The position numbers and the translations under genes were made by a program. This document shows, piece by piece, positions 11,601-21,500 of a DNA stretch of 38,296 bases. The notes under the pieces were generated by a model that was not told the origin of the DNA, ran no database searches, and saw nothing but the letters and a program-made list of their open reading frames with translations. The number at the start of each line of letters is the position of its first letter. Positions within the stretch are counted from its first letter, which is position 1. The stretch is from positions 23,014 through 61,309 of the forward strand of contig BMAT01001217.1 of assembly GCA_019649035.1 (NCBI GenBank), read 5' to 3'. This stretch comes from Elysia marginata (taxonomy: Eukaryota; Mollusca; Gastropoda; Plakobranchidae).

Positions 11601-14235
11601 CGTCCCAGGTGCAGATGCTGGACGAGACCAGGGATCGTGCCGTCACACTGATTCGCTTCTCATCTTAGGTCTGTGCTCTGATTTGTCTTCATCCTCGAAA
11701 CTAGAATATATATTCGATGTATTATAATTAAGATAGTACTGGTAGTTTTTCCAACGCTATGACTAGCTTTCTTGAATATCTGTGTGGTGCTCCAAGAAAA
11801 CCCTTCACATGGTTATTTTTTTTTTACATATTAAATGAGCTATAAAAAAAATTCTCCTGGTAGGACTATATTTTCTGATTAATTCTTTATTTATCCCTAA
11901 CTTAAAGAGTTCATAAGGTATGCCCTGTTTTAGAATTTAAGGGAAAAAATAAAAGTAGAAACGGAGAAAAGGGCGTGTAAAGTTTAATCATCAGTCGTGC
12001 CCTTGCCAATCAAAGTGCAGTATCCCCCATATGGTTTATACTGCAGATGATGCACTTTGGTTGTCATGGGAAGAGTCATTAAAACAAAAAATAAAATACT
12101 TTGCAGTTTGGACTTTGTCATATTGCTAATGACTTAAGGCTTAAAATAATCACGTAAGTTTCGTCAGGCCAATAAGGTATTTAAGACGTTGCAGTTTGAA
12201 GTAAACTAAAATTGAAGACATCGGTATAGGGTAAGTGTAATTACACTTCATAGGCTATTACATTGTATCTCTAAAATGTTAGGGGCGTCTTCCGAAGGGT
12301 TTTCATGGAGCACCAAACAAGAGGTAGTTTTAGAAGTGTAACACTGCCTGCTTTAGTTCAGAGCTTATCTGTAGTGCTGCATACAGCGTCATTCTACTTT
12401 CATCTTTCCTTTTTAGATTCTACGTCTAAATACTATTTTGCTTCCACTTTAAGTCTTATTTTTACAACTGTAAGTAAATAATCCTTTTAAGTCACGTTTA
12501 GCTTTACTACTGACTCAGTGTCTTTAATGTAGTTTGAATCTTTTTTCGTCCTTCTGGCTTCTGCTTTTGAGCTGCATTCCCTATGTTCTCAAAGCAAAGT
12601 TGTTAATAGTTTATTAGCCGTTTCTGTTTTCGTTCTCAGGCAAATTAAGGGTTATAATCTTATAATCGTGGCTTATAATTGTTTTCTCTTTAAACCTCAG
12701 TATTCTTTTAGTAAGTTGCTGGGAGTAGACTCGGTCTTTTCGAAATTGAAGACATCTTTTCTACTTGGGCCTTCTCTTTGGACTTTCATATTTTGTAAGA
12801 CCTACTTCAGTAGTGTTTGGGCTTCTTTCTGGCCGGTGTATTCTTAAGTGGTAGATATTTCCCCCTTTTACAATGAATTTTTTTAGCTAAAGCATAATTT
12901 CTCTGTGTCTTTCTCTGAAGTGCTGATTTTCTTTTTCTCTTCAGGCTTGTTTGAAGAACTCTATTTATTTATGCATGTACGTGACTATATAATTATTCTC
13001 ATTAGTGTAAGCTTGGAGATAGACCTGATGACCAAACAGTCAATACTAAGTCTCGTATGTAAACTGCAGAGTTCAATCATGTAGCGGGCATTCTTTGAAT
13101 TACTTGCTCACCTCTTTGCATATTAATCTTTGAACTAACAAATCTGCACTGTTGTAACTTGTATAGGCTTACAGCATTAGATGTGTCACTGATTTCACAA
13201 GAACAATGCTTTACAATTTAATACAAAATCTTGTCTGTTCTATATTACGATACATTTCTTCTGACTTGCTTTAGGCGCAACTTTAAAATGTCAGCAATGA
13301 TGGAAATGATAACAAAAGGAGGAAGAAACCGTCAATAATGAAATACTTTTGAATACCAATTGAAAAGATTTACTTGAAAATATTCCCAATTGTTATTAAA
13401 GCTGTACTAGAATTACAGACATTAAAGGAGTAGGACTCATCCTTAAATACATGTTCTATTTTTATGGCTGACATCCACGATAACAATTGTTATATATAAA
13501 ATAAAGGTGGCCATAGTTTTGTAAAATCAGGACACGAATTTGTTTTTTTGGAAACTTTTTGTCCCCAATTGAAAAAAGCATAAACCTGGTATGATATGTG
13601 TCTAGTCATCTGCTATTTACACATTGAATATTTTGATGAATTTTTTTAAATACACCGAATGAACATAAACTGTTCACCATGGTTCGATATGTTGATCTTT
13701 TTATATATTTTTCATTTTGTACTAAAGGCTGCTTTCTTTGAGTTTCAGTCACATATCGGAATTTTTAACTCATTTCTTCAAGTTTTTGGGATGGCAAGTG
13801 TTGGCAATGATGATATAGGAGGGTAAATCATAAAGATTAACAAAACTATTATATAAATTGAAGAATAGCAACCCTTTCTATTACTAAGCTAAGTTGTTTT
13901 GTTTTTATTGTTAAATTAAGTTTCCTCATTCCCTTTCCCCTCTCTCTATATATACATGTGTATTTTTTGCACTTTTTAAGGTACGATGTAATAAAAAAAA
14001 ATATACAGAGGTGAGTGTATTTTTGTAAAGAAAATAAAAATGCTAACAAATTACATGTAAGAATGTTCGCGTTTGTTGTGCTCATCAGATGTGCGCTCCG
14101 GGCGAAACTTGTGAGGGACCAAGTCCCTTCATGAAGCCGCGAGATCGCTTTGAAGCCGGCCTGGAACAAGTCCGCTCACAACACCACCCTGACTTTCTGC
14201 CGCCCATGCCACGCCCACCTCTCACTTCCTGCTGA
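2540..14235 (+). CDS. LMNTD1: Lamin tail domain-containing protein, LMNTD1-like (7 exons, 314 aa)
   Basis: Joined coding exons are 2540-2650, 3132-3362, 3833-3899, 4400-4502, 5411-5583, 6622-6734 and 14089-14235. All introns are GT-AG and every phase agrees. Residues 15-135 form a lamin tail (Ig-like) domain: GDLKILEV at 15-22, KFVRLVND, LGGYLLQQN at 41-49, TITVWAA at 71-77, PPTDFFW at 86-92, KWGTGPECTTIL at 97-108 and AVAWTT at 115-120. The tail, 140-314, is rich in Pro, Ser, Gln and Arg, looks disordered, and ends FLPPMPRPPLTSC. No coiled-coil rod precedes the domain, which separates it from true lamins and fits LMNTD1. The start has a strong GCCGCC context and an in-frame stop lies at 2459-2461, with no AG between them, so an upstream coding exon is unlikely. 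In related proteins the domain binds nuclear-envelope partners or DNA; a nuclear role here is inferred. Domain call is firm; orthology to LMNTD1 rather than another LMNTD gene is probable. Confidence 0.85.
3132..3362 (+). CDS. LMNTD1: LMNTD1-like coding exon 2
   Basis: 77 codons, phase 0 at both ends, acceptor tgttttcag, donor GTGGGT. It carries most of the Ig-like lamin tail domain, including LGGYLLQQN, TITVWAA and KWGTG, the last typical of lamin tails. Confidence 0.9.
3833..3899 (+). CDS. LMNTD1: LMNTD1-like coding exon 3
   Basis: 67 bases, phase 0 in and phase 1 out, acceptor ataactccag, donor GTGAGA. It encodes AVAWTTAAHRFTKDAFEEV, the last strand of the lamin tail domain and the start of the linker. 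Confidence 0.85.
4400..4502 (+). CDS. LMNTD1: LMNTD1-like coding exon 4
   Basis: 103 bases, phase 1 in and phase 2 out, acceptor atgtttcag, donor GTAAGG. It encodes an acidic linker (KQEKDQDDLVDDESLTEL) that ends in a Pro-rich stretch, PEPIYLRR. Confidence 0.8.
4742..4819. repeat. 39-bp tandem duplication
   Basis: Two 39-bp units, 4742-4780 and 4781-4819, starting TAATCAATTATTAAG, differ at one base (T or G after TTAAG). It lies in intron 4 of the LMNTD1-like gene. Confidence 0.85.
5411..5583 (+). CDS. LMNTD1: LMNTD1-like coding exon 5
   Basis: 173 bases, phase 2 in and phase 1 out, acceptor cgcaaccag, donor GTATAA. It encodes a low-complexity Pro/Ser/His/Arg segment with no recognisable fold. 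It is assigned by GC content, splice signals and frame continuity with exons 4 and 6. Confidence 0.75.
6622..6734 (+). CDS. LMNTD1: LMNTD1-like coding exon 6
   Basis: 113 bases, phase 1 in and phase 0 out, acceptor tgtcaatag, donor GTAAGT. It encodes a basic, Gly/Ser-rich stretch (APAQRCGSAPLRKLGGSQAP) likely to be disordered. Frame continuity supports it. Confidence 0.75.
7084..7155. repeat. Diverged ~41-bp tandem duplication
   Basis: GCCATATTT, then CTGCACATCTACAA, occurs at 7084-7109 and again at 7126-7152 with a few changes and a longer T run. Confidence 0.6.
9391..9469. repeat. Short direct repeat, ~60-bp period
   Basis: ATTCAATACAGCCATACTG at 9392-9410 recurs as ATTCAATACAGACATACTG at 9451-9469. 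The sequence between shares T-rich composition only. Confidence 0.6.
9537..9576. promoter_or_regulatory. Possible cis-regulatory cluster: DR1 site, E-box, CCAAT
   Basis: TGACCTTTGCCCC is a direct repeat of nuclear-receptor half-sites with one spacer (DR1, as bound by HNF4 or RXR). It is followed within 25 bases by CACGTG and then CCAAT. The island is GC-richer than the surrounding intron. Activity is unproven. Confidence 0.3.
11609..11668 (+). CDS. Candidate alternative terminal exon of the LMNTD1-like gene
   Basis: After a long pyrimidine tract ending cgtcccag, a frame compatible with exon 6 (phase 0) reads VQMLDETRDRAVTLIRFSS followed by TAG. GC is higher than the surrounding intron. The TAG is directly followed by GT, so it could be a cassette that ends the protein early (or triggers decay of the mRNA) or a true last exon; AATAAA occurs near 11947. 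It may also be chance, because the peptide is short and I recognise no homolog. Confidence 0.35.
   Translation: MQMLDETRDRAVTLIRFSS
11785..12315. mobile_element. 531-bp candidate non-autonomous DNA element with 22-bp terminal inverted repeats
   Basis: TGGTGCTCCAAGAAAACCC at 11785-11803 (repeat to 11806) is matched in inverted form by GGGTTTTCATGGAGCACCA at 12297-12315 (repeat from 12294), with 21 of 22 bases pairing. No coding frame lies inside, so it would be a MITE-type element. I could not find a clear target duplication. One of the window's hairpin repeats (12001-12070) sits inside it. Confidence 0.55.
12001..12070. repeat. Hairpin repeat family, copy 1
   Basis: The 5' arm CCAATCAAAGTGCAGTATC pairs with 3' arm GATGCACTTTGGTTG around a loop containing CCATATGGTTTATACTGCAG. 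Part of the loop (CAGTAT and ATACTG) can pair alternatively. It shares core and loop with copies 3 and 4. Confidence 0.75.
14089..14235 (+). CDS. LMNTD1: LMNTD1-like terminal coding exon
   Basis: 48 codons and TGA, acceptor gtgctcatcag, phase 0, matching exon 6. It encodes MCAPGETCEGPSPFMKPRDR and ends FLPPMPRPPLTSC. It is a sharp GC-rich island in AT-rich DNA, and the other two frames stop earlier. The first codon is ATG, but as part of the joined gene it is internal. The assignment to this gene rests on strand, phase and the absence of another nearby gene. Confidence 0.65.
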   Translation: MCAPGETCEGPSPFMKPRDRFEAGLEQVRSQHHPDFLPPMPRPPLTSC

Positions 14236-14876
14236 GAGAAACTAGCCTAGCAGCGCCAGATTCAGTGAACCACCTAGATGTTGCTATGGCAACTACTAAT
14301 AGATAAGTGAGAGTTTTGGGTTGCTGTTGTTTTTTTTTTCTAAGTCCGTCCTAAAAAATTACATTTTATTCCAAAGATGATATGAAACACTTCATGGGAA
14401 ATCAATCGCATTCTTCTTTTCTTTCTTTTGAACTTACATTTATGTTTATGCATGATTATTTCGCAAATTGGGAAAGCATTTTCGAGCATAATTATGGAAA
14501 TTTCGTTATTTCAAAACATGCATAAGTAAGAATCATCTAGTTATAAAGAAGAGTCATTTCCTAGTAAAATCTTTGAAAAAGAGTTCTATCATATATGACA
14601 AAGATAAACATAGCATTCTACATGTATCGCAGTCTTTATTCAATACACATTATTTGAAAGTGATCTTTGCTGTGAAAGCTTTTTGTGCCAACGTTTTGTT
14701 GGGTTTGATTGTTTATTAGTTGAACAGTAAAGTTTTAAGATGAGTGTAGGGATTTAATTTAGACATGGTTGTCTCAATCTAAGGTCTTTTGTCTGGTGTG
14801 TATGTGTATTCATCTTGTATGATGGGATGATTGGGTGATATTCATTCAAAAGCATTTTAAATAGGTCTAACATTGT

Positions 14877-15069
14877 AATAAAAAATTAAGGTGACTTAGA
14901 ACAAGGCAAAGGCATAGTTGGATCTCAGGCTTATTCCTCTTGCATGTAAACGCGACAAATACATGCTGGTAATTTGGTTTTTACTTTGGCTTGTACCATT
15001 TTGAATTACAAAAACAAATTTTTTAAACTGATATTTGCATTGTGATTCTTAATGTAAGACCTAAATAAA
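14877..15069 (+). terminator. Candidate polyadenylation signals for the LMNTD1-like gene
   Basis: AATAAA hexamers at 14877-14882 and 15064-15069 lie about 640 and 830 bases after the stop codon. Either could end the transcript. The region is AT-rich, so chance hexamers are common. Confidence 0.25.
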
Positions 15070-16272
15070 GTATAGGAAGGGAAAAAAAAATTTTGTGATC
15101 TTTAGTGGAATGATTTTACCCAAATTTATCACAAATGTTTCCTACATAAGAAGACATAACTAGTTATATTTATAAATCAGGATAAAATGCAAAAAAAAAA
15201 TTTCAAACCTGAATTACAACAAATCAAATAATTGCTACATGAATGTATTGATACAAAATGATTCAATGTCTTCGATTTTTGCTCAGTCACGCCAGTGCCC
15301 ATTAAATTTGTCTGTTTAATTTTTTTTTTCATTTCTTTTGAAGTAAATATTTTTACTTACATTGATTTTAAACTTGTATTGAACTTCTGATGAAGTTTTC
15401 TGGTTATCAGGTCTGTGATATTGATGTTGTATAACTATTATATGAATTTTGTTTAATTTTCATTAAAACTTTCCTAGGAATGTGATTTAAAAAAAACTTG
15501 TAGATTTTTTGCTTTGAGTAAGTATGAAAAAAAAGCATGCCAAGTTTATGTGATCTCTTTAAACAAGTGTTATTATTATTTACATATCCCACCCAGCAGC
15601 CTTGCAAAGACCAAAGCAAAATTTATGAATGCCAAAAGCTATTTTTACAGGTTGAATGTTATTATTAGAAATATTTTCTGAACAGTTTATGAGGACTTTA
15701 CATTTACACGCATTATCTCTGATTTAAACAATCTTTTTTTTTTCAAATGAAACTTGTTTCTGAACCCTCTTTTGCCAAAATAATGTCATAAACTTTAATT
15801 TACTCTTACCTTCCATGACCCAATGTGAGCAAATCTCACTTTTTTTTTACACAAGCTGTTAAAGGTGTACAGTGTATATTATTATCTTTTAAAAAATGTA
15901 GGCTTTATTGAAATCTTCAGTTATAATTATGTATGCTGATTATACTGTTAAATGTAAACTTATTGGTATTTCATATAATTGTTGTGACAAAATAATAACC
16001 AAAAAAAAAAATTCAATTACACAATAATTTTCATGGAGGTGGTTTTTTATGTGGCTGATTTATTTTACATTGTATTAATCCACTATAGTAAGTAAAGCCT
16101 ATTACCTTATCTCATTCTTTACTGTCATAACAAACTTTTTAGCTAGAAAATTCCTAGTAAAAAAAACAACTTTTAATCAGTTTGATGAATAAATATCATT
16201 TGACAACTTTGAGAATGTGTTGGTGTTCTACTCTGACTTCAGTTGCTTGGCTTCCTATTTTAATAACGTTTT

Positions 16273-16531
16273 TATGTCTCACGTCCAGGGTGAATGAGTA
16301 TGAAGAGGAAAACGTTTTGAGAAAACATCATTAAATGTATGGTTTTTTCTTTCTTTATGTCTATATTTCAAATTAACAAGAGATATATGATATCCTTTCA
16401 CAAAATATTGATAATTTCCTGAAGTTTTTTACATATTACATTTTACGTTTTAGAAACTGGATTTAAAACAGCTTCTTCATCATAGGTAAAAACTGTGACA
16501 TCAGAAACATACACCCTGGACGTGAGACATA
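16273..16531. mobile_element. 259-bp MITE with perfect 18-bp inverted repeats and TA flanks
   Basis: TA is followed by TGTCTCACGTCCAGGGTG at 16275-16292. The exact reverse complement CACCCTGGACGTGAGACA ends at 16529, followed by TA. A TA duplication with short perfect terminal repeats and a non-coding interior is the hallmark of a Tc1/mariner-type MITE. Perfect ends suggest recent movement. Superfamily is inferred from the TA. Confidence 0.8.
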
Positions 16532-16684
16532 TAATTCATTAAGTTATGAAAAAAGCAAAAAGGACAGATTTATTGAAAAATATCTAGGCTCCTAGTCCTA
16601 TCTTCCTGGTTTATAAAATGAGAATAGACTTAAGAGCATAACGGTAGGTTGAACAAGGTGTCTCTAGCTCACATAGATCTGTCC

Positions 16685-16755
16685 GGGACAATCAAAGTGC
16701 AGTATCTACAGTTAAAACATTACAGAAGATACATATACTGCACTTTGAGTGTCCC
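16685..16755. repeat. Hairpin repeat family, copy 2 (best-preserved stem)
   Basis: Arms 16685-16705 and 16735-16755 pair at 20 of 21 positions (GGGACAATCAAAGTGCAG with CTGCACTTTGAGTGTCCC) around a 29-base loop. Size and shape resemble a microRNA precursor. The loop differs from the other three copies. Confidence 0.8.
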
Positions 16756-17211
16756 CTGCAGATATGCATATTGTTGCGTCAAATAAGTCAAACTTGGATA
16801 GTTTGAACAATATTCAGATTACCATTATATTTTTCTTTAGTGATGTAAACGGATAATTTTTTGGGGGGGAGAGTTTAAGGTTAAATTTTGTTCCCACAGG
16901 ATTTGAAATATCTAAATTGGACCTCATCAATAGTTCTGGAAAGAGAGTGATACTCATATAGTGGAAACTTCATATTCTAATCTCATGGGAAAGGATAAAA
17001 ACTTTGAGTCAACAGAATTAGAATTACACACAAGGAACCAAGTTTACTTAATTGAGGCTAAATGCTGCTATTATTACTATGAGCAAAATGTCTAAAAATG
17101 TCTCGTTTTCAATTAACCCTTCCGTGCACTGACAAACACAGTGATTCTAGAGTCTGATACACCTCTATGTTTTAGGATGGTACATGTCGCTGGTTGTTGG
17201 TTTTTTTTTTT

Positions 17212-17216
17212 NNNNN
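17212..17216. other. Assembly gap (5 N)
   Basis: Five undetermined bases follow a poly-T run, probably a short unresolved homopolymer. Confidence 0.95.
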
Positions 17217-17487
17217 GCCATAGATGTTTTAAATAAGAGGAATTGTTACTGAACAGAAGGAAAATCTTTGAGAAAACCTCAATATAAACTTTGATCAACT
17301 TTGCATTGTAATAAATTTGAGTTATAAGACTTTAATTTGGGAGGTTTCCACTGCATGTTGTACATTTGAACGTGTGTTCATACTTTTGCTACATATTCTA
17401 CAAAAATTTTTTTATAAATGTTCAAGCTAGTTAAGGTACTCTTTATACTGAACCACTTTAGGCGACCAGTTATAAACTTCTGTGTTG

Positions 17488-17556
17488 CTAGTGTCCATCA
17501 AAGTGCAGTATCTCCCATATGGTTTTCACTGCAGACACTGTAATTGGATTGACTTT
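17488..17556. repeat. Hairpin repeat family, copy 3 (decayed)
   Basis: CATCAAAGTGCAGTATCTCC and the loop CCATATGGTTTTCACTGCAG match copy 1. The 3' arm (GACACTG, TTGGATTGAC) is only partly complementary. Confidence 0.65.
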
Positions 17557-18150
17557 AGGAGCATTTCACTATTATGAAGAAAAAGAAGCAATTCATTGTA
17601 TGAGGCCAATGATGATGATGATGAAATGATCACATCTAACATTATTCCTCACAATCCATTCGAAACAAAGAAACATATAAACACATATACTATTAAGATT
17701 GTCATTTATTAATATGTTGTATCAATATTAAGAGAAATACAAGTAAATGATCTATATCAAACAAAATAATGTAAAAAAATTTTTAAGTTAACTATCTTCT
17801 TCCCTGCATAAACCAAAGTTACATCGATATACAGAGATTCATTGTCTGGACGTAAGGTATCCTTCATTTCATTTGTTGGCCTACCCGCCTCAACATGTGC
17901 ATACCTGTGCCCATTTTGTCTTTCACACAAACTATGGATGGCAGAGACTTTAGATGAGATACCACACACACCCACATACATATATGAAACTCCAGGCACT
18001 TAGCAAAGCTCTCCCCTTAAAATACACAGCATCACTTCATGTGCTACAGAATACTTTGTCTGATATTATGTGTATGAGCATTTTTTTTTACTCATATTTG
18101 TAATGGCAAAGAATTTTGAGTTTGATTGGCCAGGGAAAAATATTCGATAT

Positions 18151-18156
18151 TTTATT
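18151..18156 (-). terminator. Candidate TXNDC9 polyadenylation signal
   Basis: TTTATT on the plus strand (AATAAA on the transcript) lies about 310 bases after the stop codon. It is plausible by distance, but such hexamers are frequent here. Confidence 0.3.
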
Positions 18157-18392
18157 TTAGAGGGAAAAATCCATAATATGCAAACCTGTTACTTAAAAAT
18201 TAATGGAATCTGTTGCTAAATTTGTACATATTGCAGAACTAGCATTGAAGCTAATTAAAAACCTTGAAAATGCATCAAATATCTTAGGCTTATTTGGTAT
18301 TCTGCCTCTCAAATAAATTATTTCCAAATATTTCCCATTGCAAAGAAACTGAAATATATCACACAGACAACATCTGACCCAGCCGTCCTCTC

Positions 18393-18424
18393 ACCCTGCC
18401 CCCCACCCCACCCCCCACCCACCC
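18393..18424 (-). promoter_or_regulatory. G-run block in the TXNDC9 3' UTR (possible RNA G-quadruplex)
   Basis: On the transcript strand six runs of 3 to 6 G are separated by one or two bases (GGGTGGGTGGGGGG, GGGG, GGGGGG, GGG). It begins about 42 bases after the stop codon and is by far the most G-skewed stretch near this gene. Spacing fits a G-quadruplex. Function is inferred only. Confidence 0.5.
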
Positions 18425-18465
18425 ACTCAAGCACACAAACCGCAATCAAAATGATTTCATCTTCA

Positions 18466-18578
18466 TCACATGTCATCCTCATCACTACTGTCCTCTTGAC
18501 TCTGTCGAACGACAGACTTGCTGCCGCCAAAAATAGACTTCTTGGAAGGATCCTCATTCTCGGAGAGCTCAATAACAC
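18466..18578 (-). CDS. TXNDC9: TXNDC9 terminal coding exon
   Basis: 113 bases with TGA at 18468-18466, acceptor gtcatcaag. It encodes a Ser/Lys-rich stretch and the acidic end EDSSDEDDM, as in other family members. Confidence 0.9.
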
Positions 18579-21500
18579 CTTGATGACAAAGGGAAAAAAA
18601 GCATTTTTTAATTCACAATAACTACAAAATTATGAAACAATTTCAAGGTTTAAAACATTATAGAAGAACAATTCATCCTTACTTTTCCTACAATAGTTTC
18701 AACCCAAAAATTATCAATATGCAAGATAATATTACAAAAGCTCATCATAGGATAAATGAAGCCATAAATATTTGTGAGGCAACCACGCCAAATCAGGTTA
18801 AAGTGAGAATTTTGACAAATTGAGTTATTACCAATTTATGACCTTAAAAAGGTCCAAAAAAAATTATATCTAAAGTTTTTCTACACGTTGAGTTATTCTG
18901 TTTTGAAGACGATGAAAATAGTATACTACATACTAAATTACCAACCTGTGCTTGATTTGCCTTGGTTTCCTTAAATATTTTGTAACCTTTTTGCTTTTCA
19001 ACTCATAATATCATATGAACAACATACTAGGGAGAAGAAGACAAACATTCTACTGTTGCATGGTTCAGTTTGTACTCTTATTGAATATTACCTGACTTAG
19101 CTATTCGACGTTCTAACAGCATCGTAGGGAAGTCATCCGTGTTACCCAGCTCCTCAAAACCAACAATCCTGAAAACAGGTTAATAAAAAAACTGGCATCA
19201 CTTTTTTAAATATGTGAAGATCATAAAAAAACAAAATGTGCCTTGTTTGAAAGAAAAGTACAAAACAATTTAAAGTTTCATAAAGAGAATCTTTTTTTTT
19301 TGGCTCATGCCTTTACAATTAATGATAAAACATTTGTAGATATGTTTAATACTGAACTCTATATTTGTGATTAGAAATAATACTAGGTTGTTTTTTTTAC
19401 TTCAAAACGTTTTCCTGTGAAGAGGAAATTGCATCAAATCTTGAAAAGAAATAGTTTTCAAAATAGAGCAGCCAAAGATCAACCTGAAAGGAAAATAACC
19501 TTTGTTACCCAAAAAAATACTAAATTGATAGAAATTAGAAGCAAAAGAGATCACATTTCTGCAGCATTATTTAAACAAACCATTCCAATCTCTAAATTAG
19601 CAAAGACAAACCACACTACAATTCTTTAGCACAGCAAATTTGTTACCACAAGAAAATGGCAACAGTTATAAACTCAGTTTTGGCTAACAACAATACATTT
19701 ACCGTAGTCAGCACAGGATTCATAAAAAAAGAGAGAAAAAAAAGTTGAAGAAGCTAAAAGTTCATATTTATCATAATGTGAGAACAATAAGTTGAGTAAA
19801 AACAGACTTCATCCACAATGATTCAGCAAAGGTAAGGTTAATGAGAGTCATCTTAGCGTCTTTCTGATGTACACACCTGTCCACTACAACACCTTTTTTG
19901 AAGCAGAAGATTGCCGGGAGCATCTGGATCTTCAGCCGTGTCACCAAAAAATTTGATTTCTCTACATCAAGCTTGGCAAACTTTGTCTCAAAATACTTCT
20001 TGCACAATTTCTGAAAATATAGCAATAAAATTACTCTTCACAATTGCAAAGCATTTTGAAGATAACAGGGTTATTAAGCGCATATGTGTGTGTGCGTGAA
20101 AAAAGGGGGAAAAAAAGGACATTGAAAGTTTTGCATTTAGATGCCATTATTTAATCTAATGTTATGTGACACAAAGGAGAAGGGGCTGCAGCGCATATTC
20201 TTTGGCAAAAAAAAGAACAAATATTGAACTTATTGATGGAACTTGAATCAAAAACAAAATAGAAATATCATATATCACATCATCATTACAATTGGTGTCT
20301 AACTTGTTATCGGTCTGATGGAGAAAACTGCCGATGTGCATTTTCTATTTTAGTAAGTTTTATACGTATGTAGTTAGTCAACAATAAAATGGCTTATCAT
20401 TAGAGACAAACTGGGACTTGCATTTTTTTAAAGGAATTTTTATCCCTTTTGATACAAACTGTAAATGTTTATAGAATAAAAGGCTTTGTTTGAGAGTTAA
20501 TGTACGTCTCTTAAGCTTCCCTGAGATGCTTAAATACTGAAAGACAAATTTTATCTATTTTTTCTCTAACTATAATTATAATTATGCGTCTCAACCAGTC
20601 AAACTGAGTCAAATGCCATAAGTTTTAAAGATTTATTCCTCTTTTTCCCTATATTTTAAATCAAACAAAAACCTAATACACGTTCCTTTAATTTTGATAA
20701 ATTGATGTAAAATGTGAGCATCTTGTAATGTGAAGATCGCAAAATGTGGCTCTCATTTGGTGTGGTTGTGAGACATATTCACAATGAAGGTAAGTTATTG
20801 GTTAAGTAGCAGAGATGATATTCAACTAACTTATAAATTACTACATGGGAGACTTAAGTTAGTTCTGCGAAGAGCTACATATGAAAAAAAAAATATTAAT
20901 AAAAACAAATATTAAGATTTAAGAAGCCAGCTGGTTTACTTAAATAAACTTCTCAACTCTGATCAGAGGTGCTAAAGAAAATCCATAGCAGCCAAAAAGC
21001 CAAATTCACAGTTTGTAAGCTGTGGTATGAGGTCTGTTCCATAAATAACTTTCTTTTAGCTATATCTAGGAAACCAAAAAATGGCGGCATCCTCAAATTT
21101 TAACCAGGGTAGCTTTATCGTGTTGGCCTCATGGGTCACTTTATCCAGCCCTTTTGAAGCAACCTCTGTTGCTTAACAATCTTTCTGTCTTATGCATAAG
21201 GTTGTTCCAGGAAATAAGAACTAATATTATAGGAAAAAGTTAACCCAGCTTGTCCCAGACAAGGAGAAAATCGAGGATTTTTCAAAGGCAAAAGACCTCA
21301 CTGTCGTCTAAGTCATTTATTGCAAATACAAGGCCTCATTTATTGCAAATACAAGGCCTTAGTTTCTCTCCAATTCCCATTTAACTTTTCGTTTTTGTTA
21401 ACATTAGTCTTTGAGTAGTACTTCTCGCAAAAAAAAAAAAATCTATTTTTGTAAAAAAATTATTCTGCAAATTACCTAAAACCCACCTTACTTGTTACTT

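Larger units (their letters stand above)
6735..14088. other. Long intron 6 of the LMNTD1-like gene
   Basis: 7354 bases, mostly AT-rich, with poly-T tracts and a (GTT)n stretch near 7591-7612. It contains small imperfect duplications (7084-7155 and 9391-9469), the candidate exon at 11609, a regulatory-looking site cluster at 9537-9576, and the inverted-repeat-bounded element at 11785-12315. Nothing else gene-like was found. Confidence 0.55.
14236..18465. other. Region between the convergent LMNTD1-like and TXNDC9 genes
   Basis: AT-rich 3' flanks of both genes. Contains the polyadenylation candidates, a 259-bp MITE (16273-16531), hairpin repeats at 16685 and 17488, a five-base assembly gap (N, 17212-17216), a short (ATG)n near 17608-17622 and the G-run block. 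No further gene seen. Confidence 0.6.

Noticed and set aside
16685-16755. Calling hairpin copy 2 a microRNA gene
   Set aside because: Three related copies in the window point to a repeat family, and there is no small-RNA evidence. Kept as a repeat.
17757-17999. 80-residue minus-strand frame of fairly ordinary amino-acid composition
   Set aside because: No family resemblance, no splice context, and it lies downstream of the TXNDC9 polyadenylation candidate. Probably chance.
19417-19629. 70-residue plus-strand frame rich in Lys and Arg
   Set aside because: It lies antisense in a TXNDC9 intron, its composition follows the AT-rich sequence, and no promoter or homology is visible.
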